Positions 8,462-17,591 of a stretch of 49,539 bases of DNA are shown one piece after another. The translations under genes and the position numbers were made by a program. Positions within the stretch are counted from its first letter, which is position 1. Every line of letters begins with the position of its first letter. The notes under the pieces were generated by a model. That model did no database searches, was not told where the DNA came from, and was given only the letters and a program-made list of their open reading frames with translations. This stretch comes from Ruminococcus sp. UBA3280 (GTDB lineage: Bacteria > Bacillota > Clostridia > Oscillospirales > Ruminococcaceae), in assembly GCA_002362175.1 (NCBI GenBank), contig DETU01000069.1:1-49539 (forward strand), given 5' to 3'.

Positions 8462-10102
8462 ATGACTATGAAGTTGGGTAAAAAAAATTTTGCTTCACTT
8501 TTTCTTGCAGGTATTGTACTTACATCTGCTGTTTCCTGCGGTTCAAAGGAAATAGTTCAGGACTTTTCTGAATCTGAATCAGAAACCGAACCTGAAGCAA
8601 AACCTGTTATTATGGAAGTCAGAGAAGGCGATTTCGGAGAAGTCGCCGACGATGGAATACTGAAAGCCGAAAACAAACGGGGACAATCAAAATCAAATCC
8701 CATTTCTGACAAAAAAACGGAAGATTCTACAACAACGTCGGCTGTTACAACCACATTTGCTACAGAAACGTCCGAAAATTTTGAAACTACTACTACAACC
8801 GCAACAACTTTTGAAATCGTTGATGTTTCACAGTCGGGACGTGGAAATATTTATGATGCAAACGGTGTAATACTTGCAAAAAGCGACGAAAACGGAAACA
8901 GAAAATATTCACAGAGATATAAAGTATCTTTCGGAAATATTATCAGTGAATTTTCAAACGGTATTGAAACTTCTTTCAATGATATTTTAAGTCCGTCAGA
9001 CCCTTATTCAGATATTTCTTCCGAAAATATGGGAAAATCTGTTCAGCTTACTCTTGATTCCGAAATACAGCAGGCAATTTATGACTATATGGAAAGTGTA
9101 AATATTGTCGGTTCTGTAGTGATACTGCGTACAGACGGCTCTGTTATGGCTGACGTTTCATATCCGTCATTTGACCCCGAAGAATACAACAGCGACCCGA
9201 ACTATATTGATATTGTCGGTTACGGTGCATTGGAAAACAAGTCAATGCAAAAACAGCCACCGGGTTCGTGTTTCAAAATCATGACGGAAATTATAGCGGA
9301 CAAACATGAAATATATTCCCTCTATGATGAGGGGACATGGTATTCAGACGAGGGCGTTATAGTGGACTGGGACCACGACAAAAATTCATATTATCCTATG
9401 CAGAGAGACCTTTATTCAGCTTTTATAAATTCAAGCAACATCTTCTTTGCAAAGGTATTTGATGAAATCGGTGAAGAAACCGCACGCAGTGACCTTAAAG
9501 AAATGTTCCATTTCGGTGACGATTGTGACATAGAATGTGACTTCGGTACTATAGCAAGCAGTATGGATATAACCTGTAAGGACGATTTGAGAAGAAGTGC
9601 TTTCGGACAGGCTTATGTCCGCACAAGCCCCATGTTTCTTGCCACACTCTGCCGTGAAGCTATTTTCGGGGATATGGTGAAACCGTTCATGTTAAAAAAC
9701 GTAATTGATTCAGCCGGAGCACAGTCGGTACTTCTTGAAGGTTCTCAGCCTTACGATGTTATAGCGTCTGTACCTGAAAAGTGCAGACAGGGTATACTTG
9801 ACGGTATGCTGGGAGTAGGTTCAAATCTCGGAATATATGCAGGTGAAAACTATAATTTCTATGCAAAAACGGGAACAGCCGAAACAGGAGGAGCTGATAT
9901 TCTCTATATTACGGGCTGTCTAAGAAACGTAAATGACCGTACTGACAAAAATCCCGTATATGATGATTACAGTAATTATCACGAAAATGGTTCTTACATA
10001 GTTGTAATGCAGATGCAGAATCCAAATGACTATGGATTCAATTTTTCAAGTGAGTCTGCATATCTCTATCAGGGAATAATAAACATAATTGCAAACCAAT
10101 AA
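8462..10102 (+). CDS. Lipoprotein penicillin-binding transpeptidase (class B-like)
   Basis: A 546-residue predicted D,D-transpeptidase. All three active-site motifs are present: S-C-F-K (Ser269 nucleophile, Lys272), S-S-N (324-326) and K-T-G-T (469-472). The R-G-N-I-Y-D-A-N-G segment matches the short N-terminal signature of class B PBPs, but no full dimerisation domain fits in the available length. The N-terminus is a lipoprotein signal with lipobox A-V-S-C followed by an acidic and Thr-rich spacer, so the enzyme should be lipid-anchored rather than held by a transmembrane helix, which is unusual. I chose the ATG at 8462 because AAAGGCGG lies just before it. A terminator follows at 10113. 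Confidence 0.88.
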   Translation: MTMKLGKKNFASLFLAGIVLTSAVSCGSKEIVQDFSESESETEPEAKPVIMEVREGDFGEVADDGILKAENKRGQSKSNPISDKKTEDSTTTSAVTTTFATETSENFETTTTTATTFEIVDVSQSGRGNIYDANGVILAKSDENGNRKYSQRYKVSFGNIISEFSNGIETSFNDILSPSDPYSDISSENMGKSVQLTLDSEIQQAIYDYMESVNIVGSVVILRTDGSVMADVSYPSFDPEEYNSDPNYIDIVGYGALENKSMQKQPPGSCFKIMTEIIADKHEIYSLYDEGTWYSDEGVIVDWDHDKNSYYPMQRDLYSAFINSSNIFFAKVFDEIGEETARSDLKEMFHFGDDCDIECDFGTIASSMDITCKDDLRRSAFGQAYVRTSPMFLATLCREAIFGDMVKPFMLKNVIDSAGAQSVLLEGSQPYDVIASVPEKCRQGILDGMLGVGSNLGIYAGENYNFYAKTGTAETGGADILYITGCLRNVNDRTDKNPVYDDYSNYHENGSYIVVMQMQNPNDYGFNFSSESAYLYQGIINIIANQ

Positions 10103-10112
10103 AACTTTTTCG

Positions 10113-10142
10113 GGTTCTGATATATTCAGAACCTGTTTTTTT
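10113..10142 (+). terminator. Intrinsic terminator after the PBP gene
   Basis: An 8-bp stem GGTTCTGA/TCAGAACC with a 5-nt loop, followed by TG and a run of seven T. Confidence 0.9.
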
Positions 10143-10215
10143 AGTTTACATTTGTTAAAAAACGTAAGCTGTCTAAAAAAGTTAAGTGAATTTATATATT
10201 TTTTTATCACAGATA

Positions 10216-10244
10216 TTGACAAAATTAAAAAAAAAGGTTATAAT
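10216..10244 (+). promoter_or_regulatory. sigma-A promoter of the GH26 mannanase
   Basis: Perfect TTGACA (10216-10221) and TATAAT (10239-10244) with a 17 bp, almost pure A/T spacer. The leader is about 50 nt. It suggests strong expression of the mannanase as its own transcript. Confidence 0.92.
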
Positions 10245-10300
10245 ATATTCATCAAATAAATTGAACGTAATTTTAATATTTTTGTAAAGGAGTAATAATC

Positions 10301-12247
10301 ATGAAAAGTAAAATTAAAAAAGCAGTTTCACTTGTAATGGCAGGAGCTATTACCGCTGTCGGAATGAGTTCCGTGTTATCAGTTTCGGCTAAGACAGAAG
10401 AAGATGCCCCTATAATGACAATGTTCCCGTATACAATAGAGGGAGAAGATTTAGAGGGTGCTACTCTCTGGACTTCAATTTATAACGACGAAATGCCCGG
10501 ATATTCAGGCGAAGGATTCACATATCTTACGGGCAATGCATTGAGTTTTACTGTTGCAGTCCCAGAAGACGGAATGTATCAGATTTCCGCAAGGGTTGCA
10601 CAGATTCTTGACAAGGAAGGAAACGGTCGACTTGAAACTATTGCTGTAAACGGCTCTGAATACAGCAAAAACGTTCCTTACCTGAATGAATGGACTGATT
10701 TTGATTTTGGTGTTGTACGTCTTAAAGCAGGCGTGAATAAAATAGAATTTCTTAACAAATACGGCTATGTTGCTATTGATACGGTTACAGTTTCGGGTGC
10801 CGAGAAAAAGGACTACTCGCTTGCAACAGACGAACTTTGCGACCCCAATGCCACACCTGAAACAAAGTCACTTATGAAGTATCTCAAGAGTGTTTACGGT
10901 AAACATACTATCGCAGGTCAGCAGGAAATTTATGGTGGCGGTCACAAAGACAATTATGAGTGGGAAAACGAATTTCTTGAAAAACTTACAGGAAAAATCC
11001 CTGCTATCCGTGGTCTTGACTTTATGAACTATAATCCCCTCTATGGCTGGGACGACGGTTCTACAGAGCGTGGTATTGAATGGGTAAAGGAAAGAAACGG
11101 AATTCTTACTGCTTCATGGCATATAAATGTGCCGATTGACTTTGACAATTATGAAATCGGCGATGAAGTAGACTGGAAAGAATGTAGTTATAAGAACTAT
11201 CAGGCTTCAGGAAGTACTTTCAATACTGCAAAGGTACTTGAAGAAGATTCAAAAGAACGTGCATATTTTGAGCTTGCTATGGAAGACCTCGCTGAACAGC
11301 TTCTGAAACTTCAGGAAGCAAATGTGCCGATTATTCTCCGTCCTCTCCATGAAGCACAGGGCAATGAAGGCAATTACGGCGACGGTACTGCATGGTTCTG
11401 GTGGGGCGACAGAGGTGCGGAAGTATACAAAGAACTCTGGAAACTCCTTTACACAACCCTTACCGAAAAATATGAACTTCACAACATAATATGGGAATAT
11501 AACAGTTATGATTACTCAAACTCTCATACATGGTATCCCGGTGACGAATATGTTGACATAGTTGCATATGATAAATACAATGTAGAATACAACAGAGGCG
11601 ACGGTAACAGCAGTGGTCCGAATCTGCTTGCTATTTCAGGAAAGTTTGACTACCTCTTTAAACTTACAAACGGTAAGAAAATGGTAGCAATGTCTGAAAA
11701 CGATACAGTTCCCGCTATGGACAATATGCTGATTGAGGACGCTAACTGGCTCTATTTCTGCCCATGGTATGACGGCGGAGAGGACGGCGGTACCGCTTTC
11801 CTCGGTGAAGCTTATCAGGACCATGAAGAACTCACAAAAATGTATCAGAGTGAATACTGTATAACTCTTGATGAACTTCCCGAAAACCTTTATTCATTTG
11901 CAGGTAACGTTGAACCTCCAAAGACTACCACAACTACTACAACAGGTTCGTCAGGCAGTACCACAACAACAACCACAACAAGCGGAATATCAGTTGGTAT
12001 CAAGTTTGGTGACACAAATGAGGACGGAAAATTAAACATATCTGATGCTGTATTGATTATGCAGTCAATTGCAAATCCCGACGAGTATAAAATAAAAGAG
12101 CAGGGAAAAATTAACGCTGATGTTGTTGATAACGGCGACGGAGTAACAGCAAAAGACGCTCTTGCTATTCAGTATGTTGAAATAAAAACTTTAAAGGATT
12201 CAGAACTTCCTTTAACGTCAGAGGAACTGGACAAATTAGCTAAGTAA
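10301..12247 (+). CDS. Cellulosomal GH26 endo-beta-mannanase with CBM35-like module and C-terminal dockerin
   Basis: A 648-residue secreted enzyme predicted to cut beta-1,4-mannan. Order: signal peptide (1 to about 30), CBM35-like beta-sandwich (about 40-165), GH26 catalytic domain (about 185-530), Thr/Ser linker (543-565) and dockerin (569-640). In the catalytic domain the acid/base is Glu351 (R-P-L-H-E) and the nucleophile Glu466 (M-S-E-N), both in family context. The dockerin loops are D-T-N-E-D-G-K-L-N-I-S-D and D-V-V-D-N-G-D-G-V-T-A-K-D; the positions that contact cohesin differ from those of the other dockerins here, so I infer a different scaffoldin partner. AAAGGAG precedes the ATG. 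Transcribed alone, with its own promoter and terminator. Confidence 0.93.
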   Translation: MKSKIKKAVSLVMAGAITAVGMSSVLSVSAKTEEDAPIMTMFPYTIEGEDLEGATLWTSIYNDEMPGYSGEGFTYLTGNALSFTVAVPEDGMYQISARVAQILDKEGNGRLETIAVNGSEYSKNVPYLNEWTDFDFGVVRLKAGVNKIEFLNKYGYVAIDTVTVSGAEKKDYSLATDELCDPNATPETKSLMKYLKSVYGKHTIAGQQEIYGGGHKDNYEWENEFLEKLTGKIPAIRGLDFMNYNPLYGWDDGSTERGIEWVKERNGILTASWHINVPIDFDNYEIGDEVDWKECSYKNYQASGSTFNTAKVLEEDSKERAYFELAMEDLAEQLLKLQEANVPIILRPLHEAQGNEGNYGDGTAWFWWGDRGAEVYKELWKLLYTTLTEKYELHNIIWEYNSYDYSNSHTWYPGDEYVDIVAYDKYNVEYNRGDGNSSGPNLLAISGKFDYLFKLTNGKKMVAMSENDTVPAMDNMLIEDANWLYFCPWYDGGEDGGTAFLGEAYQDHEELTKMYQSEYCITLDELPENLYSFAGNVEPPKTTTTTTTGSSGSTTTTTTTSGISVGIKFGDTNEDGKLNISDAVLIMQSIANPDEYKIKEQGKINADVVDNGDGVTAKDALAIQYVEIKTLKDSELPLTSEELDKLAK

Positions 12248-12263
12248 TAATATTTATAAATAC

Positions 12264-12295
12264 AGCACTTCTGATTATAAGGTCAGAAGTGCTTT
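12264..12295 (+). terminator. Intrinsic terminator after the mannanase
   Basis: An 11-bp stem AGCACTTCTGA/TCAGAAGTGCT with an 8-nt loop, followed by TTATTATT. Confidence 0.85.
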
Positions 12296-12330
12296 ATTAT
12301 TACTGACAAAAAAGTAAATATCGAGGTGAG

Positions 12331-13149
12331 ATGAAGTTGAATACTTTATACGTATCGGATTTAGACGGAACTTTATTAAGGAGTAATGAAACCATATCAG
12401 AATATACAAATGAAATAATAAACAGTCTGACGGAAAAAGGAATGATTTTTTCTTATGCTACAGCAAGGTCACTGATAACTGCAAAAAAGGTCACCAAAGG
12501 ACTAACCGCAAAAATCCCTTTAATAGTCTATAACGGAGCATTTGTCATTGACAATATTTCAGAAGAAATATTAATTGAAAACTATTTTGACAATACAGTT
12601 AAAAGCTTATTGGAAGATTTGTTTAACAACAAAGTGTATCCGATAGTTTACGCCTTTATAAATGATGAGGAAAAATTTTCATTCGTTCCTGAATTGTGTA
12701 CGCAAGGTATGAACGTTTTTATTAACAGCCGAAAAGGTGATATCCGCAGAAATCCTGTAAAAAGTGTTAATGACCTGAAATCAGGAAAAATATTCTACAT
12801 TACCTGTATTGACGAACCACAGAAACTTGAATTATTATACGAAAAATACAGAAATGATTTTCATTGCGTCTATCAGGAAGATATTTATTCCAAGGCACAG
12901 TGGCTTGAAATAATGCCAAAACAGACATCAAAATCAAATGCCATAAAGCAGTTACAGACATTAGTAAACTGTGAAAGACTGGTTGTCTTTGGAGACGGCA
13001 AAAATGATATAGATATGTTTCAGCTGGCTGATGAAAGCTATGCCGTTAAAAATGCAGATGATGAGTTAAAAAAATATGCTACTGCAATTATTCCCTCAAA
13101 TGATGACGATGGTGTTGCCAAGTGGCTCGAACATAATTATAATCCCTGA
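12331..13149 (+). CDS. HAD-superfamily sugar/nucleotide phosphatase, Cof type
   Basis: A 272-residue cytosolic phosphatase. Motif I is D-L-D-G-T near residues 10-14, with the catalytic aspartates; motif IV is G-D-G-K-N-D-I-D-M-F near the C-terminus, typical of the Cof (IIB cap) subfamily, where it binds magnesium. These enzymes hydrolyse phosphates from sugars, flavin or nucleotide intermediates, and the substrate cannot be read from sequence. The start is ambiguous: the ATG at 12331 is only 4 bp from GAGG, while a TTG at 12337 is 10 bp away and would give M-N-T-L-Y-V-S-D. It appears to be a single-gene unit. Confidence 0.87.
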   Translation: MKLNTLYVSDLDGTLLRSNETISEYTNEIINSLTEKGMIFSYATARSLITAKKVTKGLTAKIPLIVYNGAFVIDNISEEILIENYFDNTVKSLLEDLFNNKVYPIVYAFINDEEKFSFVPELCTQGMNVFINSRKGDIRRNPVKSVNDLKSGKIFYITCIDEPQKLELLYEKYRNDFHCVYQEDIYSKAQWLEIMPKQTSKSNAIKQLQTLVNCERLVVFGDGKNDIDMFQLADESYAVKNADDELKKYATAIIPSNDDDGVAKWLEHNYNP

Positions 13150-13184
13150 CAAAAAAGCCCGAAAGTATCAACTGCTTTCGGGCT
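13150..13184 (-). terminator. Terminator of rodA, shared by convergent genes
   Basis: A 10-bp stem AGCCCGAAAG/CTTTCGGGCT with a 9-nt loop. On the minus strand it is followed by six T, so it best terminates rodA; on the plus strand it may also stop transcription from the HAD gene. Confidence 0.85.
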
Positions 13185-13211
13185 GTAAAACTTTATATCT
13201 GTATTAAGGTT

Positions 13212-14372
13212 TTATTCGTCATTATCGTCATAAAAAACATTATACGTCACGGCTCTGTGACTGTAAGTACTCAGCACTATCCCGATAACTGCGTACATAC
13301 TTACCATTGCCGTACCGCCTGCACTCATAAACGGAAGTGGTACACCAATAACGGGAGCTGCTTTCAGTACCATTCCTATATTCATGACACAATGTGCAAA
13401 AATCATTGCAAATGAACCGATACATATAAATTTTCCGAGACGGTCTCTTGTTATATGGCTGTTTGCAAATATCTTAAGGCATATATATGCAAGAATTATC
13501 AGAATACCAACCGAACCGACAAAACCGAAAACTTGTCCCGCATAGGTAAAAATAAAATCATTGTGTATTTCGGGAACATATATATATTCTTCCGCGTCTG
13601 CAAAAAGACCCTTTCCGAAAACTCCGCCTGATTTAAGTGCGGCAAGTCCGAGGTTCTGCTGATATTCGATATAGTCGGGGTCTGTTCCGGGGTGGAAAAG
13701 AATCAGTATTCTTTTTTTATGGAAATCACTGAGTGCAAAAAACCACATTGCCGCAACTCCTGCAGCTATGACAAAAGGTGCAATAACAAGATACTTCCAT
13801 GAAATTTTAGCAGAACATATCATAGCTGCAAATATAATTGCAAAAACAATGGCTGTACCATAATCCCCCTGCTTTCCGACAATTGCAAGAGGTACAGCAG
13901 CGTGCAGACACAGAAGAAACATATGAAAAGGTTTATTCATATCTTCCTCGTCCCGTGAAAGATGATATGCAAAAGTGAGTATAAATACTATTTTCAGAAC
14001 TTCAGACGGCTGAAACTGAAATGAACCTAATTTCAGCCATGCCTTATCGTCCGCACCTGCTCTCTGATAACCGAGGGAAGTAAAAGTAAGTGCAACAAGT
14101 GCAAGTGCTATGGGAGTATATATAAACCATAGCTTTACGAGTTTTCTGTAATCCACAAACGAAAGAAGTATTGCCACACCTATTCCAAGAATCATAGAAA
14201 AAAGCTGAGTCTGCCAATAGCTGTCCCCTACTCCTTCACCACTGCTTATACCGCTTTTACTTATGGAATAAATAAGCAAAGTGCTTATAACGGAACAGAC
14301 TATAACGGCAACAAGCAGTCCTATATCAATACTATGCTTATTTGCTGACAAATTTTTAAAAGCAGATTTCAT
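13212..14372 (-). CDS. rodA: Rod-shape/SEDS peptidoglycan polymerase (RodA)
   Basis: A 386-residue membrane protein with about ten transmembrane segments, of the SEDS family (RodA/FtsW/SpoVE) that polymerises lipid II into glycan strands. Diagnostic parts are the internal D-D-K-A-W-L segment followed by F-Q-P-S-E in the first half, typical of RodA, and the C-terminal F-M-S-A-G-G-T block. FtsW or SpoVE identity is possible but fits less well. The N-terminus is a short basic stretch before the first helix. It starts 43 bp after comM on the same strand, so the two are probably co-transcribed. SEDS polymerases work with a class B PBP; the partner is not identified here. Confidence 0.88.
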   Translation of the reverse strand: MKSAFKNLSANKHSIDIGLLVAVIVCSVISTLLIYSISKSGISSGEGVGDSYWQTQLFSMILGIGVAILLSFVDYRKLVKLWFIYTPIALALVALTFTSLGYQRAGADDKAWLKLGSFQFQPSEVLKIVFILTFAYHLSRDEEDMNKPFHMFLLCLHAAVPLAIVGKQGDYGTAIVFAIIFAAMICSAKISWKYLVIAPFVIAAGVAAMWFFALSDFHKKRILILFHPGTDPDYIEYQQNLGLAALKSGGVFGKGLFADAEEYIYVPEIHNDFIFTYAGQVFGFVGSVGILIILAYICLKIFANSHITRDRLGKFICIGSFAMIFAHCVMNIGMVLKAAPVIGVPLPFMSAGGTAMVSMYAVIGIVLSTYSHRAVTYNVFYDDNDE

Positions 14373-14415
14373 TTTGTTCTCCTTATTTCTAATCTTTTTA
14401 TATTATTATGTCATT

Positions 14416-15930
14416 TCAGTTTCTGTCAAGAGTTCTGTACTGAACAGCTGCCGAAATATGTTTTTTCCTTATAACTTCACTCTCCTCAAGGTCTGCAATT
14501 GTTCTTGCAACTTTAAGAATTTTACTGTGTACCCGTCCGCTGAAACGGAGTTTTTCAAAAACACCTTTCAAAAAATTATCAGATTCTTCATCAACAGGAC
14601 AAAACGTCTGTATAAGGTCAGGAGTAATAAGTGCATTGCATTTTATTGAAGTATCTTTAAAACGTTCTTTCTGTATCGCCCTTGCCCTCATTACTCTTTT
14701 TCTTATGTCGGCTGAAGATTCTGCACGTACTTTTGAAGTAAGGTCCTTATATTCCAGCGGAGCTACTTCAACGTGCAAATCAAAACGTTCCATCAAAGGT
14801 CCTGAAAGTCTTGAATTATATGCTTCTATCTTTTTCGGTGAACATTTACACTTTACAGTCGGGTGTCCGTAATATCCGCACGGACAAGGGTTCATAGCAC
14901 CTATAAGCATAAACTCACAAGGATATGAACAAGTTCCGTTTACACGTGAAATGGTAATTTTTCCGTTCTCAAGAGGCTGTCTGAGAACTTCAAGCGATTT
15001 TCTGCTGAATTCGGCAATTTCGTCAAGAAACAGCACACCATTATGAGCCATTGATATCTCTCCCGGCTGAGGTACAGAACCACCACCGACAAGACCTATT
15101 TCCGAAGCCGTATGATGTGGTGAACGGAAAGGTCTTTTTGTTATTATTGGCGTTTCCTCTGTAACTAATCCCATAACTGAATGAATTTTTGTAGTTTCAA
15201 GTGCTTCTTCAAAAGTAAGTGGCGGAAGAATAGACGGCATACGCTGTGCAAGCATACTCTTTCCACAACCAGGCGTTCCTATAAGTATTACATTATGACC
15301 ACCTGCCGCAGCAATTTCCAGTGCTTTCTTGGCTGACTGCTGTCCTCTTACATCTGAAAAATCAAGATGTTCGTCGTATGGCGTTTCAGACGGTATGTAC
15401 CTCTGACACGGTGAAAGAAATTTCTGATTACGGAAGTGAAGTATAAGCTCCTCTGCATTTCTTACACCATATACTTTTATACCGTCAATAACCGACGCTT
15501 CAAGCATATTGTCATATGGTACAAATATCGAATCAATATTCATTTCCCTTGCAAGCATTACCATAGAAAGAACACCGTTTATACGCCGTATATCGCCGTT
15601 AAGAGAAATTTCACCTATAAACGCACAGTTGTCGGGCGATACGTCTATAAGATGCCGTGCATAGAGCATAGCCATAAAAATAGCCATATCATGCACAGAA
15701 CCGCTTTTTTTGGTATTTGCAGGTGCAAGGTTTATCATTACGGACGAAACGGGAAAATCTATACTGCACGCCCTTAGTGCCGCACGTATACGCTCACGGC
15801 TTTCTCTTACAGCAGCGTCTGGCAGTCCGACAATATCAAACTGCGGACTTCCTCTGCTTATATCAATTTCAACATCAACGGGAAAAGCGTTTATACCGGT
15901 AATGCCAAAACTTGAAACTTTGGCAAACAA
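14416..15930 (-). CDS. comM: YifB/ComM family Mg-chelatase-like AAA+ ATPase
   Basis: A 504-residue AAA+ protein with an N-terminal ChlI/Lon-protease-like domain (about 1-165), a Mg-chelatase-like ATPase with Walker A G-T-P-G-C-G-K-S and a Walker B ending L-F-L-D-E, and a C-terminal domain. A Cys cluster (N-P-C-P-C-G-Y-Y-G and C-K-C) lies after Walker B, as is normal for the family. I choose the TTG at 15928-15930 because AAAGGAGG lies just upstream and the family begins M-F-A-K-V; the longer open frame beyond it is not needed. ComM is a branch-migration motor that helps integrate single-stranded DNA during transformation. It leads the comM-rodA unit. Confidence 0.92.
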   Translation of the reverse strand: MFAKVSSFGITGINAFPVDVEIDISRGSPQFDIVGLPDAAVRESRERIRAALRACSIDFPVSSVMINLAPANTKKSGSVHDMAIFMAMLYARHLIDVSPDNCAFIGEISLNGDIRRINGVLSMVMLAREMNIDSIFVPYDNMLEASVIDGIKVYGVRNAEELILHFRNQKFLSPCQRYIPSETPYDEHLDFSDVRGQQSAKKALEIAAAGGHNVILIGTPGCGKSMLAQRMPSILPPLTFEEALETTKIHSVMGLVTEETPIITKRPFRSPHHTASEIGLVGGGSVPQPGEISMAHNGVLFLDEIAEFSRKSLEVLRQPLENGKITISRVNGTCSYPCEFMLIGAMNPCPCGYYGHPTVKCKCSPKKIEAYNSRLSGPLMERFDLHVEVAPLEYKDLTSKVRAESSADIRKRVMRARAIQKERFKDTSIKCNALITPDLIQTFCPVDEESDNFLKGVFEKLRFSGRVHSKILKVARTIADLEESEVIRKKHISAAVQYRTLDRN

Positions 15931-15963
15931 AAAAATTCCTCCTTTTATTTCAGTTTTTACTAT

Positions 15964-15992
15964 AGTATACCACTTTTCAGCAAAAATGTAAA
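15964..15992 (-). promoter_or_regulatory. sigma-A promoter of comM-rodA
   Basis: On the minus strand TTTACA (15987-15992) and TATACT (15964-15969) with a 17 bp spacer, about 35 bp before the comM start codon. Confidence 0.8.
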
Positions 15993-15998
15993 TATATA

Positions 15999-16034
15999 TC
16001 AAAAAATCTGCCATACATATGTACAGCAGATTTT
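15999..16034 (-). terminator. Terminator of the dockerin gene at 16044
   Basis: Minus-strand stem AAAATCTGC/GCAGATTTT around a 14-nt loop, ending in six T. It lies about 10 bp after the stop codon and separates this gene from comM. Confidence 0.8.
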
Positions 16035-16043
16035 CCATACTAT

Positions 16044-17474
16044 TTAATTGTTCTTCACAAATTCGTCAAACGCTATATATTCTCCTGCGGAAATTTTCGC
16101 ATAATATCTTAAAATATAAGTAGAATCAACTGAATCTATAAAACCGTCACCGTTTACGTCAGCAACTTTCTTCTGCTCGTCAGTTAATGTGGATTCTCCA
16201 CCGGTTGCAAGATTCGCATATTCAATGCTTACCACCGTTGCATCAACCGCATCTATAAGACCATCGCCGTTTATATCTCCTGATTCAATCACTGTTACAG
16301 GAGGTGTGATGGTAGATGTAGTGGTTGTGGTTGTTGTCGTTTGCTGAATGGTAGTTGTGGTATTAACTGTTGTAATGTCATTATTTTTTTTGATAACAAC
16401 ATTAATTAATTCAGGATTATATGTTTTCATTTGTTCTGCTGAAAGAGTCTGTATTTTTCCTGACCAAACACTTCCTTCAATCTCTTTTGGTATATCGAAA
16501 TGTAATCTTATTTTTGTATTATCATCATTATATGTATATGTTAAAGCACTTATATCTCCACCAAAATATCCACGAATTCCACCACTACATTTAAAATCTC
16601 CCAATATATCACTACATGATTTATAATTCATATCCGCTCGAATTAAATCATTTACTTTACCTGATTTATTAACTTGTATTCCATCTAAAACAAGTTCACC
16701 GTTTTCTAATTTATTTCTTAATATATCACTATCAATTTCTGTTCCCCACGGTATTGATTCAATAATTCCATAACCAATTTCAACATAAAATTCCATTCCA
16801 GAAAATACAGACTGATTCTGTATATAAACGTAATTTTGAAATTCAGTTGAAATAATCTGATATTCTCCATTCATAATTGATATTATTTCCGGTATACTTT
16901 TGTCTATTAAGCTCACTGCTGAAGTTTCAAATATATTTGAAGAAAAAATGTCTTCGACAACAGATTCATCAAAAGAATATTTAAATCCTGTGCTTTCAAA
17001 TTTTATATTACCAAAATCTTCACCGCTGTCAGTTATATCATAAAGAACACCTTCTGAAAATTTATAATAATTCGGAGATGGTAAATATGAAGTGTTGGCA
17101 TTATAGTACACCATATGTTCAGCAGAATTAACCATTATACTTCCATAATGAACACCAACGAAACTTTTTGTTAACTTTCCGTTTACTACTGAAAAAATTA
17201 TCCCCTCTGCATGATTAGCATTATCATGAGTAACAAATAATTCAGGTATATCATCGCCATTAAGTTCATACAAATCAAAACGTGAACCATTACATGAAGA
17301 ATTATCCTCCATTGTCCAACCATCTGCAACAAGCTGATTAAGAGCCTCTTTGTATAAATACTTCCAATTATTTTCTGAACTTTCTGCTGATACACTAATA
17401 CAAGTGGCTGATACATTTACAACACATAAACATACAGACATCAATCCTGCCATTATCTTATTTAACTTCTTCAT
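16044..17474 (-). CDS. Secreted dockerin protein of unknown function
   Basis: A 476-residue protein. The ATG at 17474 follows GGGAGG and opens a clear signal peptide (1 to about 30). Residues 36-190 form a domain with E-L-N-G-D-D-I-P-E-L (70-79), related in pattern to the domain at 320-480 of the protein at 6664. A second uncharacterised region (about 210-355) follows, then a Thr linker (about 366-395) and a C-terminal dockerin (398-476) with calcium loops D-I-N-G-D-G-L-I-D-A-V-D and D-V-N-G-D-G-F-I-D-S-V-D. The dockerin ends its second repeat with Y-Y-A-K-I-S, like the CttA-like class. No enzyme motif is recognised. The middle of the gene looks more A/T-rich than its neighbours. Confidence 0.87.
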   Translation of the reverse strand: MKKLNKIMAGLMSVCLCVVNVSATCISVSAESSENNWKYLYKEALNQLVADGWTMEDNSSCNGSRFDLYELNGDDIPELFVTHDNANHAEGIIFSVVNGKLTKSFVGVHYGSIMVNSAEHMVYYNANTSYLPSPNYYKFSEGVLYDITDSGEDFGNIKFESTGFKYSFDESVVEDIFSSNIFETSAVSLIDKSIPEIISIMNGEYQIISTEFQNYVYIQNQSVFSGMEFYVEIGYGIIESIPWGTEIDSDILRNKLENGELVLDGIQVNKSGKVNDLIRADMNYKSCSDILGDFKCSGGIRGYFGGDISALTYTYNDDNTKIRLHFDIPKEIEGSVWSGKIQTLSAEQMKTYNPELINVVIKKNNDITTVNTTTTIQQTTTTTTTTSTITPPVTVIESGDINGDGLIDAVDATVVSIEYANLATGGESTLTDEQKKVADVNGDGFIDSVDSTYILRYYAKISAGEYIAFDEFVKNN

Positions 17475-17554
17475 AAAAACCTCCCGATAAAATATATTTA
17501 TAAAATTATACAAAAAAAAACGGTGATAATTTTATGAAAATTGCGTGAAATTTT

Positions 17555-17586
17555 CCACAAAAAAACAGGCGGATTAAACTCCGCCC
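17555..17586 (-). terminator. Terminator of the lipoprotein gene at 17592
   Basis: Minus-strand stem GGCGGA/TCCGCC with a 6-nt loop followed by TG and seven T, directly after the stop codon. Confidence 0.88.
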
Positions 17587-17591
17587 GTTAA

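Noticed and set aside
14281..14872. Plus-strand frames opposite rodA and comM
   Set aside because: Antisense shadows with no start signals and no protein-like composition.
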